Counted from the first letter of the stretch, positions 49,637 through 58,922 are shown. The stretch is 64,000 nt of DNA from Oceanicoccus sp. KOV_DT_Chl (GCF_900120175.1 NZ_FQLF01000002.1:434001-498000); one strand, 5' to 3'. Translations and numbers: made by a program. The notes: generated from the sequence alone by a model not told the origin.

Positions 49637-50437
49637 ATGGAATTACAAGGCAAACAACTTTCGCTCGCGATTGAAAGTAACCCTATTTTAAAATCCGTTG
49701 ACATTGATATCCGCGCAGGAGAACTTATCGGGTTGATTGGCCCCAACGGTGCGGGCAAAACATCGCTATTGAGGATACTGGCAAATTTACAGGCAGCGGA
49801 TAGCGGCGGCGTCACTTTGGATAATCAACCACTAACCCGCATCCCTCGCAAACAACTAGCGCAACATTTGGGCTACCTTGAACAAGGCGCACCAGCACAC
49901 TGGCCACTACAAGTTCGCCGTCTGGTGGAACTGGGGCGGCTACCTTACCTGAGCCCCTGGAGCAATTTATCCGCTGCCGATGCAGCTATTGTAGATACTG
50001 CAATGCAACAGGCGGAGGTTGAACATTTGTCCCAACGCATCATCAGCACACTCTCTGGCGGCGAACGACTACGCGTTTTAATCGCTAGATTATTTGCTAG
50101 CCAACCGAATATTATTTTAGCTGACGAGCCTATTGCCGCGCTGGACCCTTATCACCAATTGCACACCATGGAATTATTGCGCACACACTGTGACCAAGCC
50201 GGCAGTGCTGTAGTAGTAATGCATGATCTCAATATGGCGGCTCGCTTTTGTGATCGACTTATTTTGCTTCATCATGGCGTGGTCGCCGCGCAAGGCAGTG
50301 TAGAAAGCGTTTTAACTACCGATAACCTCTCTTCAGTCTATGGCATTCAAACGCAATTATTTTATCATCCGGATAGCGGAGTTACCGTTATCCCTACCAC
50401 GCGATTAAAACACTCAACTGAAATACCCATAGGGTAA
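49637..50437 (+). CDS. btuD: Cobalamin ABC transporter ATPase BtuD
   Basis: A 266-residue ABC ATPase with Walker A GPNGAGKTSLL, Q-loop GYLEQGAPAHW, signature LSGGERLRVLIARL, Walker B IILADEPIAALD and switch His in VVMHDLN. The family is the FecE/BtuD branch; position after btuC gives the substrate. It lies 8 nt after the permease and 4 nt before panE. Confidence 0.92.
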   Translation: MELQGKQLSLAIESNPILKSVDIDIRAGELIGLIGPNGAGKTSLLRILANLQAADSGGVTLDNQPLTRIPRKQLAQHLGYLEQGAPAHWPLQVRRLVELGRLPYLSPWSNLSAADAAIVDTAMQQAEVEHLSQRIISTLSGGERLRVLIARLFASQPNIILADEPIAALDPYHQLHTMELLRTHCDQAGSAVVVMHDLNMAARFCDRLILLHHGVVAAQGSVESVLTTDNLSSVYGIQTQLFYHPDSGVTVIPTTRLKHSTEIPIG

Positions 50438-50441
50438 CCAG

Positions 50442-51395
50442 ATGAACAATGACTCATTTTTAATAAACGCCGATCCGCTGATGAATACTGACAGACTCTG
50501 GTACATATTAGGTGCGGGCGCAATAGGTTGTCTTTGGGCGGCCTATTGGCGAAAGAGCGGAATGCGTGTTGTGCTGATAAGTCAACATCCCAGACCTGAG
50601 CTACCACTGACATTAACAATCAATGAAACAGCTGAACAATATTCAGTGCCAGTGCTAACGCCGCAGCAATTAATCGAAAAAAAAATTCAAATCGACCAAC
50701 TTTTAATTAGCTGTAAAGCACAGCAAACACTGGAAGCCTATCACTCGATTCAATCTTGTATCAGTGATGACGCCACAGTAATACTGCTACAAAACGGTAT
50801 GCCCTCGCAGCAATTCATCACCGAAATGGCACAAAAAAAATTATGGATCGGGATAACCACCGATGGCGCATATCGCACCGACAGCATGAGTGTTGTCCAT
50901 GCCGGTAAAGGGCAAACCTATATTGGTCAATACAGCGCAAATAATTCCAGTGAAAATATTTTATCGCTACTGCCACAGGTAGGGCTAACTATTAGTAATT
51001 GCCACAACATCATCCAAAGACAATGGCAAAAATTTGCCATCAACTGTGCGATTAATGGCTTAACAGCCATTTACCAATGTCGCAATGGTGGATTACTAGA
51101 ACACCCTGAAGCCATTCAACGTATGCAAACAGTGTGCGCAGAATTAACCCAACTTGGCCACGCACTCACCCTCAGCCAACAATCAGCAGAAGACCTCTAT
51201 GAAGAAGTTGTTACCACCTTGCAACTCACTGCAGCCAATTATTCATCCATGTATCAGGATGTCAAACAACAGCGAGCAACTGAAATAGATTATTTAAATG
51301 GTTATGTGTGTGAGCAGGCCCAGCAACTGAATATTGAACACCCTGAAAACCTCCGCATTTTGCTCGCTATTAAAAGTTTCCCCTCATATGACTAA
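50442..51395 (+). CDS. panE: 2-dehydropantoate 2-reductase PanE (ketopantoate reductase)
   Basis: PanE makes pantoate from ketopantoate with NADPH, in coenzyme A synthesis. The 317-residue protein has the Rossmann start [31 protein letters not shown], the catalytic Lys in [19 protein letters not shown] and [21 protein letters not shown] with the conserved Glu. All match E. coli PanE, so it is the real enzyme, not a distant relative. Its place between btuD and cobQ is odd, since nothing in B12 synthesis requires it. It is tightly packed: 4 nt after btuD and overlapping cobQ by 8 nt. A start at ATG 50481 is possible. Confidence 0.9.
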   Translation: MNNDSFLINADPLMNTDRLWYILGAGAIGCLWAAYWRKSGMRVVLISQHPRPELPLTLTINETAEQYSVPVLTPQQLIEKKIQIDQLLISCKAQQTLEAYHSIQSCISDDATVILLQNGMPSQQFITEMAQKKLWIGITTDGAYRTDSMSVVHAGKGQTYIGQYSANNSSENILSLLPQVGLTISNCHNIIQRQWQKFAINCAINGLTAIYQCRNGGLLEHPEAIQRMQTVCAELTQLGHALTLSQQSAEDLYEEVVTTLQLTAANYSSMYQDVKQQRATEIDYLNGYVCEQAQQLNIEHPENLRILLAIKSFPSYD

Positions 51396-52845
51396 CAAAA
51401 CACTTATGGTGCAAGGTACAACTAGCGATGCCGGAAAAAGCGTCATTACCGCGGGACTGTGCAGGGTTTTTGCTCGTAAAAAAATTAACGTTGCGCCATT
51501 TAAACCACAAAACATGGCATTAAATAGCGCCGTCACTGAAGACGGCGGCGAAATTGGTCGCGCACAAGCAGTGCAGGCACAAGCCTGTTACCTTAAAGCG
51601 CACACCGATTTCAATCCGGTACTGTTAAAGCCGAATACAGATACCGGGGCGCAAGTCATTATCCACGGTAAAGTCGTGACGGATATGAATGCAGTGGATT
51701 ACCATCACTATAAAACCACCGCGAAGGCAGCGGTGCTGGAATCCCATCAACGCCTATGCGCGCAATACGATGTCATCGTTGTTGAAGGTGCTGGTAGTCC
51801 AGCTGAAATTAATTTGCGCGACCGGGATATTGCCAATATGGGTTTTGCCGAGGCGGTAGATTGCCCCGTTATCATTGTCGCCGACATCGACCGCGGTGGT
51901 GTATTCGCTCACTTGGTAGGAACGTTAGAATTACTCTCCGCGTCGGAACAACAACGCGTTATTGGTTTTATTATTAACCGCTTTCGCGGTGATATGGCTT
52001 TATTGCAACCCGGTATTGACTGGCTGGAGCAATACACCGGCAAGCCAGTGCTAGGTACCCTGCCCTATTTACAAGGCTTCCATCTTGAAGCCGAAGATGC
52101 GATCAACAGTAACCAAACTGAGCCAAACAATGCACAACTCAAGGTTGCAGTGCCGGTGCTAGCTCGAATCAGTAACCATACTGATTTTGATGCACTGCGA
52201 TTACACCCTCAGGTAAATTTACAATTTATCGGCCCCGGCCAATCAATCCCGCCCTGTGATTTAATTATCATTCCAGGCAGCAAGTCAACACGACAGGATT
52301 TGCAATGGTTACGCGATAATGGCTGGGATAAATCGATAACAAAACACCTGCGCTATGGTGGCAAAGTATTAGGAATATGTGGCGGTTTTCAAATGCTGGG
52401 ACAAGGTATTCATGACCCTTTAGGTATTGAAGGCCAAGCTGGCTCCAGTGACGGCCTGGGCTGGCTGGAATTTTCTACCGAAATACAAACAGAAAAACAG
52501 CTACATCAGGTGAGCGCACAGCTGGCAGCGAACAATAAAACCATCACCGGTTATGAAATCCATGCAGGCATTAGCAGCGGCCCGGCGCTGGATAAACCAT
52601 TCGCGAGGATAAACCAGCGAGCTGACGGTGCTATCAGTGAAGATGGCAATATTATCGGGACTTACTTACACGGTTTATTTGATCACGCTGAAGCTAGAGA
52701 GTATTTATTACAGTGGGCAGGGTTAGCTAATGTCGAGAGTTTTGATTATCAGGCGCTACAAGAACAAGAAATTAATCGCCTGGCGGACTGTATTGAAGCG
52801 CATATCAATCTGGGGGAAATTAACCGGCATTTAAACTTAGGCTAA
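51388..52845 (+). CDS. cobQ: Adenosylcobyric acid synthase CobQ (CbiP)
   Basis: CobQ amidates four side chains of adenosylcobyrinic acid a,c-diamide, using glutamine. The 485-residue protein has the dethiobiotin-synthase-like ATPase half with [32 protein letters not shown] and [21 protein letters not shown] glutaminase half follows, with [11 protein letters not shown] (nucleophile Cys) and IHAGISSG to GTYLHGLF (catalytic His). ATG 51388 overlaps panE. Its presence implies the cell can start from cobyrinic acid derivatives or make the ring; the rest of the ring pathway and cbiB are not in the window. Its 3' end overlaps the CheC-like gene by 9 bp. Confidence 0.95.
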   Translation: MTNKTLMVQGTTSDAGKSVITAGLCRVFARKKINVAPFKPQNMALNSAVTEDGGEIGRAQAVQAQACYLKAHTDFNPVLLKPNTDTGAQVIIHGKVVTDMNAVDYHHYKTTAKAAVLESHQRLCAQYDVIVVEGAGSPAEINLRDRDIANMGFAEAVDCPVIIVADIDRGGVFAHLVGTLELLSASEQQRVIGFIINRFRGDMALLQPGIDWLEQYTGKPVLGTLPYLQGFHLEAEDAINSNQTEPNNAQLKVAVPVLARISNHTDFDALRLHPQVNLQFIGPGQSIPPCDLIIIPGSKSTRQDLQWLRDNGWDKSITKHLRYGGKVLGICGGFQMLGQGIHDPLGIEGQAGSSDGLGWLEFSTEIQTEKQLHQVSAQLAANNKTITGYEIHAGISSGPALDKPFARINQRADGAISEDGNIIGTYLHGLFDHAEAREYLLQWAGLANVESFDYQALQEQEINRLADCIEAHINLGEINRHLNLG

Positions 52846-53436
52846 TAGCTCATCCAGCCGTTGCGCCATCGCCGCAATTGCCTGGTCCGGAAATAACAAT
52901 AATAAATCGCCATTAAATGGGCGACCTTCTAATTGATAATTTATTTCAACCAGCAATACATTCTTCCAGCCGCCAACCAATGAGTTACACACGGCTTGCA
53001 AGGATTCGTGTTCAACCACCGAAGGGGGCTCCGGTTTAAAATTTAATTCCCACTGTTCAGAGAGCGCATCAAGACAGGTCTGTGCCATATGCCGGCACGT
53101 TTCTGCAACCATTTCATTGGTCGTCGTCAACCCAGGAAGTAGCTCATGCAAGTCACCAATACTGCCCTCGGACAACATCACCAGCGCCAAGCCGGACAAG
53201 GCACTACCATCGCTTTTGGATGCAAATAACTGACTAACAGCATAAATACCGGATGTTGAATTCAAGCTTTGCAGGGAGGTCGCTAAGTGTTTGGCTTCGA
53301 TGATACTGATAACCGGAATCGGTAAGGTAACAAAAACACCCAATTTACGTGCCAGTGAATCGCCTGCCTGGCCGAGCGCCACATTGCAAATTTCCTGCAA
53401 ACAATCACGCTGGTCTTCTGAATATTGAAGCAGCAT
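52837..53436 (-). CDS. CheC-like phosphatase family protein
   Basis: A 199-residue CheC-family protein; CheC dephosphorylates CheY-P. The first active-site helix is intact ([22 protein letters not shown] with the E..N pair). The second reads [19 protein letters not shown], so the Asn of the E..N pair is Arg; only one of the two sites looks functional. It lies 9 nt downstream of a CheY-like gene and is very likely its phosphatase. No chemoreceptor or CheA is near, so the pair may serve another signalling route. Confidence 0.85.
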   Translation of the reverse strand: MLLQYSEDQRDCLQEICNVALGQAGDSLARKLGVFVTLPIPVISIIEAKHLATSLQSLNSTSGIYAVSQLFASKSDGSALSGLALVMLSEGSIGDLHELLPGLTTTNEMVAETCRHMAQTCLDALSEQWELNFKPEPPSVVEHESLQAVCNSLVGGWKNVLLVEINYQLEGRPFNGDLLLLFPDQAIAAMAQRLDELLA

Positions 53437-53445
53437 TGATAACCC

Positions 53446-53811
53446 CTAGAACAAACCGTATTGCTGCAATACACCCAGTAGTTTTTCAGCGTTGACCGGT
53501 TTGCGGATGAATTCGAGGGCACCCAGACCAATAACCCGGTCCCGTGCCTCTGGTTGGATATCCGCCGAAATGACTATGACCATGCATTTTAGACCTTCTG
53601 CTTTAATCGCTTCGAGTACACCATAGCCATCTATCTCTGGCATGGTAAGGTCAAGAAACACCATCTCCCCCTTACCTGCACGAATAGCTTCCAGACCTTC
53701 TGCGCCATTAGTCGCAAGCGTAACCTCAACTTCCCACCCCGGCGGCAAAGACCGCGCCACTTGCTTGCGGGCCATATTTGAGTCATCACAAATGAGTACA
53801 GGTATGGTCAT
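53446..53811 (-). CDS. CheY-like single-domain response regulator
   Basis: A 121-residue receiver without output domain. The key residues are all there: acidic pair in LICDDSNMA, phospho-Asp in MVFLDLTMPEIDG, Ser in VIVISADIQ and Lys in FIRKPV. It is followed 9 nt on by a CheC-like gene, so signal shut-off is encoded next to it. The cognate kinase is not in view; the hybrid kinase at 24.7-27.1 kb already carries a receiver and is a distant candidate. Confidence 0.92.
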   Translation of the reverse strand: MTIPVLICDDSNMARKQVARSLPPGWEVEVTLATNGAEGLEAIRAGKGEMVFLDLTMPEIDGYGVLEAIKAEGLKCMVIVISADIQPEARDRVIGLGALEFIRKPVNAEKLLGVLQQYGLF

Positions 53812-53928
53812 GGACTACTTCAATCCTAGGTCATTGTTGAAACATGAGTTAGCTAGTATAGCCAGAAGTTGCCGATTCTACCCCACTCAGATGTTAATTT
53901 TTACTTAGATTTATAAGGCCTTGCTCAA

Positions 53929-54594
53929 CTACTGCGCGGCATTGACTACCATGACATCCTGAATATGGCCTCCGTCGCTATTCCAACGATCGAGCACATC
54001 CGCAAGATATTGTGCTTGCCGCGCCAGGGAATGCAGCTCGTCTTTAGTCCCCTTTGCCCCACTATGAACCGGCACTTGCCGCAATTCATTAGTTAATTTG
54101 TGGCTGGGATCTTTCATCCGGTTGACTTCTAAGCGCCAGCGAATGCTGTGCACCATAGTACGATAAAACGTTAATTTGGTCTCCAGATTAACCATGCTGA
54201 AATTGTTCAAATCGCCAAAGGGCTTAAAGTCAGTGGCGAACAACAACGCATTCTTGCTGCCTCGTTCCGCCGCTACGGTGGCCTTTCGCTCATGATCACA
54301 CAATAGCGCTAAATCACCGAACAACTCCCCCGGGGTGATGGTATTCAAAGGCTCAGCGTCATTCTGATCCCAGTAAACCGATAGCCGACCCTTGATCAAA
54401 AAATAGAGCCACGATCCTCTATCGCCACGCCGCATGATGGTTTCACCTGGCTCCAGATCCACCACACAGGAATACGTCAACATGACCTCCAGCTGCTCCT
54501 TACTTTGTAACTGCAACTCCTTAAAGAAAGGAATGCGACTCAGCAAGGACTCAAGCTCATGCTGCTGATAACCGGATAAGTCCGTGATATTCAT
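53929..54594 (-). CDS. Cyclic-nucleotide-binding domain protein without DNA-binding domain
   Basis: A 221-residue protein. Residues 20-140 form a cyclic-nucleotide-binding beta barrel (IPFFKELQLQSKEQLEVML, LEPGETIMRRGDRGSWLYFLIKGRLSVY, and the phosphate cassette region GELFGDLALLCDHERKATV, where the usual Arg is shifted). The rest is helical with no helix-turn-helix. It therefore may bind a nucleotide and act through a partner. It sits 117 bp upstream of the CheY-CheC pair on the same strand, so all three may be one signalling group. Confidence 0.8.
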   Translation of the reverse strand: MNITDLSGYQQHELESLLSRIPFFKELQLQSKEQLEVMLTYSCVVDLEPGETIMRRGDRGSWLYFLIKGRLSVYWDQNDAEPLNTITPGELFGDLALLCDHERKATVAAERGSKNALLFATDFKPFGDLNNFSMVNLETKLTFYRTMVHSIRWRLEVNRMKDPSHKLTNELRQVPVHSGAKGTKDELHSLARQAQYLADVLDRWNSDGGHIQDVMVVNAAQ

Positions 54595-55004
54595 TAAATA
54601 ATTAAACCTTAATTGCTAAATACAGAATTAGTAAGTGCTGCCGATAGATACCCAGCCGGTTGAAATCTTAAACTAAACATTAGGTATAGTAAGTTCTGAA
54701 AGAATTGCGATGCCAATTCACAGAATTGTTAAATAGGCACGCTTTTATGCCCGCTAACTGTTTAATATTAATACAAAAGCTGCTGTTCCCCTTAGGAGCC
54801 GCACTTTACTTTCAGCTATCCTAGACTACATTGATAAAATGTATTTGAAAGGGACAGAAAGCGACCTTCGAAGCAAGGAGCCATGCATTGAGGCTATTAA
54901 ATCTTTGCAACGCGGCTAGTGGCTCAATAATTACTATGAACAACAGCCTACCCAGATTGCAAACCGGCTGTAAACCTTTGATCACTATTTACAAAATAAT
55001 AAAC
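54595..55004. other. Divergent intergenic region before the TonB fusion gene
   Basis: About 410 bp of AT-rich sequence between the CNB gene and the fusion protein. A strong AAGGAG site at 54875-54880 lies 7 nt before an in-frame TTG at 54888, an alternative start for the downstream gene. Nothing else was found. Confidence 0.4.
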
Positions 55005-56291
55005 ATGAAAATAATGTTAAAACGACTACAACGCTATGCGACTTACACCCTCACTCTGAGCTTGCTGCTGGGCGGGCTGTCACTTCCTGCAAGTGCCCAG
55101 GAAGACAGTTTTGATGAGCTGCCACTTAACGGTCTGGCTGCTTTTATCCAATTGCGCAATGAGTATTATATCGGTGCATTGTATCTTGAGAGCTTGAGCC
55201 AGGATTCGGGTTCGGCTTTTAATTTTAGCGGACGCAAGCGCATGGACATACGCGTCACTATCGATAAATGGTCGCAGCGGAGCTTTGCCAAACAGTGGAA
55301 CCAGCTTATTTTGATCAACAATGAACAAGAAAGACTGGAACAATTTACTGATCAAATACTAGCTTTTACGGACCTGCCAAAGGACGATCTTTTAGTAGGC
55401 GATACGATCACCATCGATATGCACCCCAGTAAGGGTACGACCATTTATCTGGATGGTAAAAAAGCAATACATACTGACGATAAAGAATTTTTCGATATTT
55501 TATTAAACACTTGGATTGGGCAACGCCCGCCTTCATCTGACTTTAAAAATGACATTCTGACCCTGCCTACCGATCAAGCAGGAACTGAGCTACTGGTGCG
55601 CTATCAAGCACTTGCGCCCAGTAATGAGCGCAGCAATAAAGTTGCCGGCTGGTTTAAATCTCAATCCAGCAATAAGGCAACAGCAACCAAATCAGCCAAT
55701 GCGGGTGTAGCGCCACCCTCTTCGGATACAACAGTCACCGCCAAACGTGAAACCAGTACCGCAAAAACTTCAACTAACGTCGCCATTGCGGCAGTCGCTG
55801 TAGCGGCACCTAGCACCAAAGTTGAAGTCACTAAACCCAAACTGTCAGCACCTGCAGAACCCAAACCCGCAGCTAAACCAGCGCCGGCACCTAAACCTGA
55901 ACCTGAACCTGAGCCACCCAAAAAGGTAGCAGCTAAACCAGCACCTGCACCTGTTGCAAAAGTAGAGACGCCAAAAGTTTCTGCAAAAGAAGCAGAGCAA
56001 GCAAAATTATTAAAAGCTTACAGCTCCAACGTGCTTAAACTTACCTACCTCAACACCCAGTATCCGAAGCGGGCAATGGACTTTAAACAACAGGGCTTAG
56101 TACTACTCACGGTGAAAATTAATCGCAAAGGTAAACTGATTGATATTATCGAGACAACTACCTCCGAGCATAAACTACTCAATAATGCAGCGCGTAAAGC
56201 GATTAAAAGCACAGCGCCATACCCTGAAGTACCGAATAACTTGGAAGGCGAAGAAATCTCAGTGGATCTGCCCTTTAACTTTAAGCTATAG
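55005..56291 (+). CDS. Secreted chalcone-isomerase-like domain fused to a TonB C-terminal domain
   Basis: A 428-residue protein from ATG 55005. Signal peptide about 1-32 (LSLLLGGLSLPASAQ, with an AxA cleavage site). A chalcone-isomerase-like domain follows at about 36-185; its marks are GDTITIDMHPSKGTTIYLDG and FFDILLNTWIGQRPPSSDFKNDIL. Next comes a linker of about 150 residues rich in Ala, Pro, Lys and Glu (repeated KP, EPEPEP). A TonB C-terminal domain ends it at about 345-428 (LNTQYPKRAMDFKQQGLVLLTVKINRKG, AARKAIKSTAPYP). Ordinary TonB has an N-terminal membrane anchor; here the signal peptide looks cleavable. A TTG at 54888 has a better ribosome site and would add 39 residues before the signal peptide. 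A terminator follows. Confidence 0.82.
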   Translation: MKIMLKRLQRYATYTLTLSLLLGGLSLPASAQEDSFDELPLNGLAAFIQLRNEYYIGALYLESLSQDSGSAFNFSGRKRMDIRVTIDKWSQRSFAKQWNQLILINNEQERLEQFTDQILAFTDLPKDDLLVGDTITIDMHPSKGTTIYLDGKKAIHTDDKEFFDILLNTWIGQRPPSSDFKNDILTLPTDQAGTELLVRYQALAPSNERSNKVAGWFKSQSSNKATATKSANAGVAPPSSDTTVTAKRETSTAKTSTNVAIAAVAVAAPSTKVEVTKPKLSAPAEPKPAAKPAPAPKPEPEPEPPKKVAAKPAPAPVAKVETPKVSAKEAEQAKLLKAYSSNVLKLTYLNTQYPKRAMDFKQQGLVLLTVKINRKGKLIDIIETTTSEHKLLNNAARKAIKSTAPYPEVPNNLEGEEISVDLPFNFKL

Positions 56292-56308
56292 GCCACTTCT
56301 ACAACCCA

Positions 56309-56340
56309 ATAAAAAAGGGCCTATCGGCCCTTTTTTATTG
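56309..56340 (+). terminator. Bidirectional terminator after the TonB fusion gene
   Basis: Stem AATAAAAAAGGGCC with CGGCCCTTTTTTATT and a short loop; T runs on both strands. It serves the fusion gene (plus) and the unknown gene whose stop is at 56353 (minus). Confidence 0.9.
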
Positions 56341-56352
56341 TCTCAATTTTAG

Positions 56353-56928
56353 TTACTGGATATTCGGCAATTTTTCCGCAATAGTATGCAAAATATCTTT
56401 TCTTTCCAAAGCAGACCGACCACCTAATTTATCCAAGCGAATACTATGTAAATGCAAGGCTGGTACTTTATTTTCAATCTCACGTAAATCACCTTTCATC
56501 AGAATTGGTAAAAAGGGCTTATCCGCTGGACGGCGCTGATTAATTGCTCTTAAACCAGCCTGTAGAGGAACCACGCGATACTTTTTCTTACCGCCATCAC
56601 TGCTTTTCAGCGGAATGGTCAGGTGCAAGCCCTGCTTGCCTATCAACTCCCCTGGCACAATAGTCAATCCAGTCATTTGAATAGCATCTTCAGGCACGCC
56701 CTGAAATGTATCGTGATACGCATAAGGGTTAGGGAGGATAACCATCTTGCGGCCCTCCTCCTCTGGAAAGTAAATATTATAGTTACTGTATAACTGTTCT
56801 ACGGAGCCAGAATATACACAGAGTTTATTTTCAAACCGCTTTACAAAATCAGTAGCCAACTGCCGATGTTGGAATTCATCCATATCCCATACAAGATCGT
56901 TATTACTTTGCTCATTTTCAATACTCAT
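56353..56928 (-). CDS. Soluble protein of unknown function
   Basis: A 191-residue cytoplasmic protein with no signal peptide, membrane span or motif that I recognise. It is rich in charged residues and beta-like patterns (LTIVPGELIGKQGLHLTIPLKSSDG, KKYRVVPLQAGLRA). No nearby gene hints at a role; it is convergent with the TonB fusion gene and shares its terminator. Codon use resembles that of its neighbours, so it is a real gene. Confidence 0.75.
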   Translation of the reverse strand: MSIENEQSNNDLVWDMDEFQHRQLATDFVKRFENKLCVYSGSVEQLYSNYNIYFPEEEGRKMVILPNPYAYHDTFQGVPEDAIQMTGLTIVPGELIGKQGLHLTIPLKSSDGGKKKYRVVPLQAGLRAINQRRPADKPFLPILMKGDLREIENKVPALHLHSIRLDKLGGRSALERKDILHTIAEKLPNIQ

Positions 56929-57258
56929 CGCTGATACCGCTCCGTGATTACTACTACCACATCAATTTCGTTACACCAGGGATTCACCCGGATTGTCCTT
57001 AAAAGCTCAAAGTCACTTTTGTCTGCTATTTTATTGACAGAAAACAGCTCAAAAACCACAGAGAATTGGCATTATATTACAAAAAAAAGCTTTATAAACA
57101 ACAACTTATTTAGAAATAAACGTCATAAGATTGACGAAAAAAGACACTCACAACCTGTTATCAATAACTATTTGAAATTGCTAGCAATTACTCTTATAGC
57201 TAAAAGTAGTCATTAATTAGCTTTTAAACAATATTCTCTGCCAAAGAACATCAATGGT
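56929..57258. other. AT-rich intergenic region
   Basis: 330 bp rich in A/T. A 90-codon frame (56944-57216) is open on the plus strand but lacks a ribosome site, has no recognisable sequence and follows the base bias of the gap, so it is not called. The promoter of the minus-strand gene ending at 56928 must be here. No hairpin terminator or repeat was found. Confidence 0.5.
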
Positions 57259-57771
57259 TTAACGCGCCAACTGCTGCTGATAGCAATTCATTATCTGCTC
57301 GCTGGAACAGACAAAGAGCACTTTCTCAACCCGATCCGTTTCCTGCGATTGCAGTGTTTGCTTGACAGTATCGACCGCTACCTTAACGGCATCTTTAATG
57401 GGATAGGCGTAAATGCCACAGCTAATCGCGGGAAAAGCGATCGATTTATAGCCTTGCTTTACTGCCAACAGCAAACTATTTCGATAACAGGACGCCAACA
57501 ATTCAGGCTCTCCGGCACCGCCTCCCGTCCAGATTGGGCCAACTGCATGAATCACTGCCTGACAAGGCAAATCAAAAGCGGCTGTTAATTTTACCTGCCC
57601 AGTCTGACACCCCCCCAAGGTGGCACATTCAGCCAACAATGCAGGACCCGCAGCGCGATGAATAGCACCATCAACGCCACCACCTCCTAGCAAGCGGTTA
57701 TTGGCTGCATTGACAATGACATCAACCTCCAGCTGAGTTATATCTGCCTGCACGACATTCAATAAAGCCAT
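57259..57771 (-). CDS. Macrodomain O-acetyl-ADP-ribose deacetylase
   Basis: A 170-residue macrodomain of the YmdB/MacroD class. The ADP-ribose motifs are QADITQLEVDVIVNAANNRLLGGGGVDGAIHRAAG and FPAISCGIYAYPIKDAVKVA, with the catalytic Asn and Asp present. Such enzymes remove ADP-ribose from proteins or deacetylate O-acetyl-ADP-ribose; no ADP-ribosyltransferase or sirtuin is encoded nearby. It is solitary. Confidence 0.93.
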   Translation of the reverse strand: MALLNVVQADITQLEVDVIVNAANNRLLGGGGVDGAIHRAAGPALLAECATLGGCQTGQVKLTAAFDLPCQAVIHAVGPIWTGGGAGEPELLASCYRNSLLLAVKQGYKSIAFPAISCGIYAYPIKDAVKVAVDTVKQTLQSQETDRVEKVLFVCSSEQIMNCYQQQLAR

Positions 57772-57873
57772 CTACTGCACCCCCGCAATATTAGCAAGGC
57801 GAGTTGACCCCGCGAGCTATGAGGAGCGCTAATATACCGCCCCTAAATTTGTAAGCCTTGGGGAATCCCGACG

Positions 57874-58137
57874 CTACACCCCCATACTGGTTAGGGTCAC
57901 CATAATATTATTTAGAATGCCCGCTACCGTAGGGTGGTCGCGCTCAAACGCCGATACCATAGAATCCACTTGCTCCACCAAATCAGTCGGCTCAGCGTCT
58001 ATCACGGGATCTTGTAGCTGCTGCTCAATACCAATAATTAAATCGTTTAACTGATCCTTGCTGGACTCGGGTACTGATAATTCGTCAATCGCCGCATTTA
58101 GCTGATCCAGATGTTCACGTAATTCCTGTTGATTCAT
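57874..58137 (-). CDS. DUF4404 family small protein
   Basis: An 87-residue acidic helical protein. The start MNQQELREHLDQLNAAIDEL, a central Glu/Gln-rich helix pair and the closing HPTVAGILNNIMVTLTSMGV fit DUF4404. The family is widespread in gammaproteobacteria with no known role. ATG at 58137 has GAGGAG just upstream and is preferred to a start 27 nt further up. It is solitary. Confidence 0.72.
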   Translation of the reverse strand: MNQQELREHLDQLNAAIDELSVPESSKDQLNDLIIGIEQQLQDPVIDAEPTDLVEQVDSMVSAFERDHPTVAGILNNIMVTLTSMGV

Positions 58138-58289
58138 CATCAACTCCTCAATAACAATGTTCAATTCATAACGGAATAATAACAGCTAAAGCCGACTATC
58201 TCCCGAGCATAATCAATAGAAAATTTCGTTGCGAAAAATAATAGTTACCACTATGGTTACCCCAGTGTAAACGAAACAATTAGCAAGCC

Positions 58290-58922
58290 ATGAGCCCTGA
58301 TCAGAAAGCACCCAAGCCCACAACCAAGCCACCGACCAAGCGCGGTGCCGCCACCCAATCAAAGGTAATCGCTGCTGGTATTAAGTGCATAGCAGAACAA
58401 GGACTTCACCATACCAGCACCAACAAAATTGCCAAAGCGGCTGGCGTTACCTGGGGAACCTTGCAACATCAATTTGGCGATAAAGCTAGTCTGTTAGAAG
58501 CAATACTGGAATACTGTTTTAACGAACAAATGCAACAGCTAGCACAGGCGACTGTCGCTAAAAATACACTTGAGCAACGCATTGAAGCCATTATTGACGC
58601 CATTTGGGAAAACCAACAGAGCCTAAGTAGCCGTGCCATGCAGGAAATTTTACTCGGTGTTCAAGGGGATAAAGTATTCAGCCAGCGAACTTATCCCACA
58701 TTAAAAAAATTGCGCGATCTCTACAATCAACAATGGCAATCTTTTTTTGCAGATGTCGATCTTTCCGAACGGCAAATGGAGGCAAGCAAACAGTTTGCCT
58801 TTGCGACATTACGGGGGCTGACCTTCGATTACTCAGTACGCAGCTCTCACCAATCGGTCGATGACGCCAAGCAATTACTCAATCAAGCCTTACTCGCCAT
58901 TTTCACCTCTAATAAACGCTAA
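58290..58922 (+). CDS. TetR-family transcriptional regulator
   Basis: A 210-residue regulator: N-terminal helix-turn-helix (about 20-65; VIAAGIKCIAEQGLHHTSTNKIAKAAGVTWGTLQHQFGDKASLLEAI in separate helices), then an all-helical ligand domain. The first 15 residues are a basic, Lys/Pro/Thr-rich tail (KAPKPTTKPPTKRG). It is between DUF4404 and the AraC gene, both on the other strand, so the target is not obvious. Confidence 0.88.
   Translation: MSPDQKAPKPTTKPPTKRGAATQSKVIAAGIKCIAEQGLHHTSTNKIAKAAGVTWGTLQHQFGDKASLLEAILEYCFNEQMQQLAQATVAKNTLEQRIEAIIDAIWENQQSLSSRAMQEILLGVQGDKVFSQRTYPTLKKLRDLYNQQWQSFFADVDLSERQMEASKQFAFATLRGLTFDYSVRSSHQSVDDAKQLLNQALLAIFTSNKR

Noticed and set aside
55661-55921. Minus-strand frame rich in Gly/Ala across the TonB linker
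   Set aside because: It is the antisense of the Pro/Lys-rich linker repeat and has no coding features.
56944-57216. 90-codon open frame on the plus strand in the AT-rich gap
   Set aside because: No ribosome site, no recognisable motif and low-complexity AT-driven composition; it is a chance open frame.
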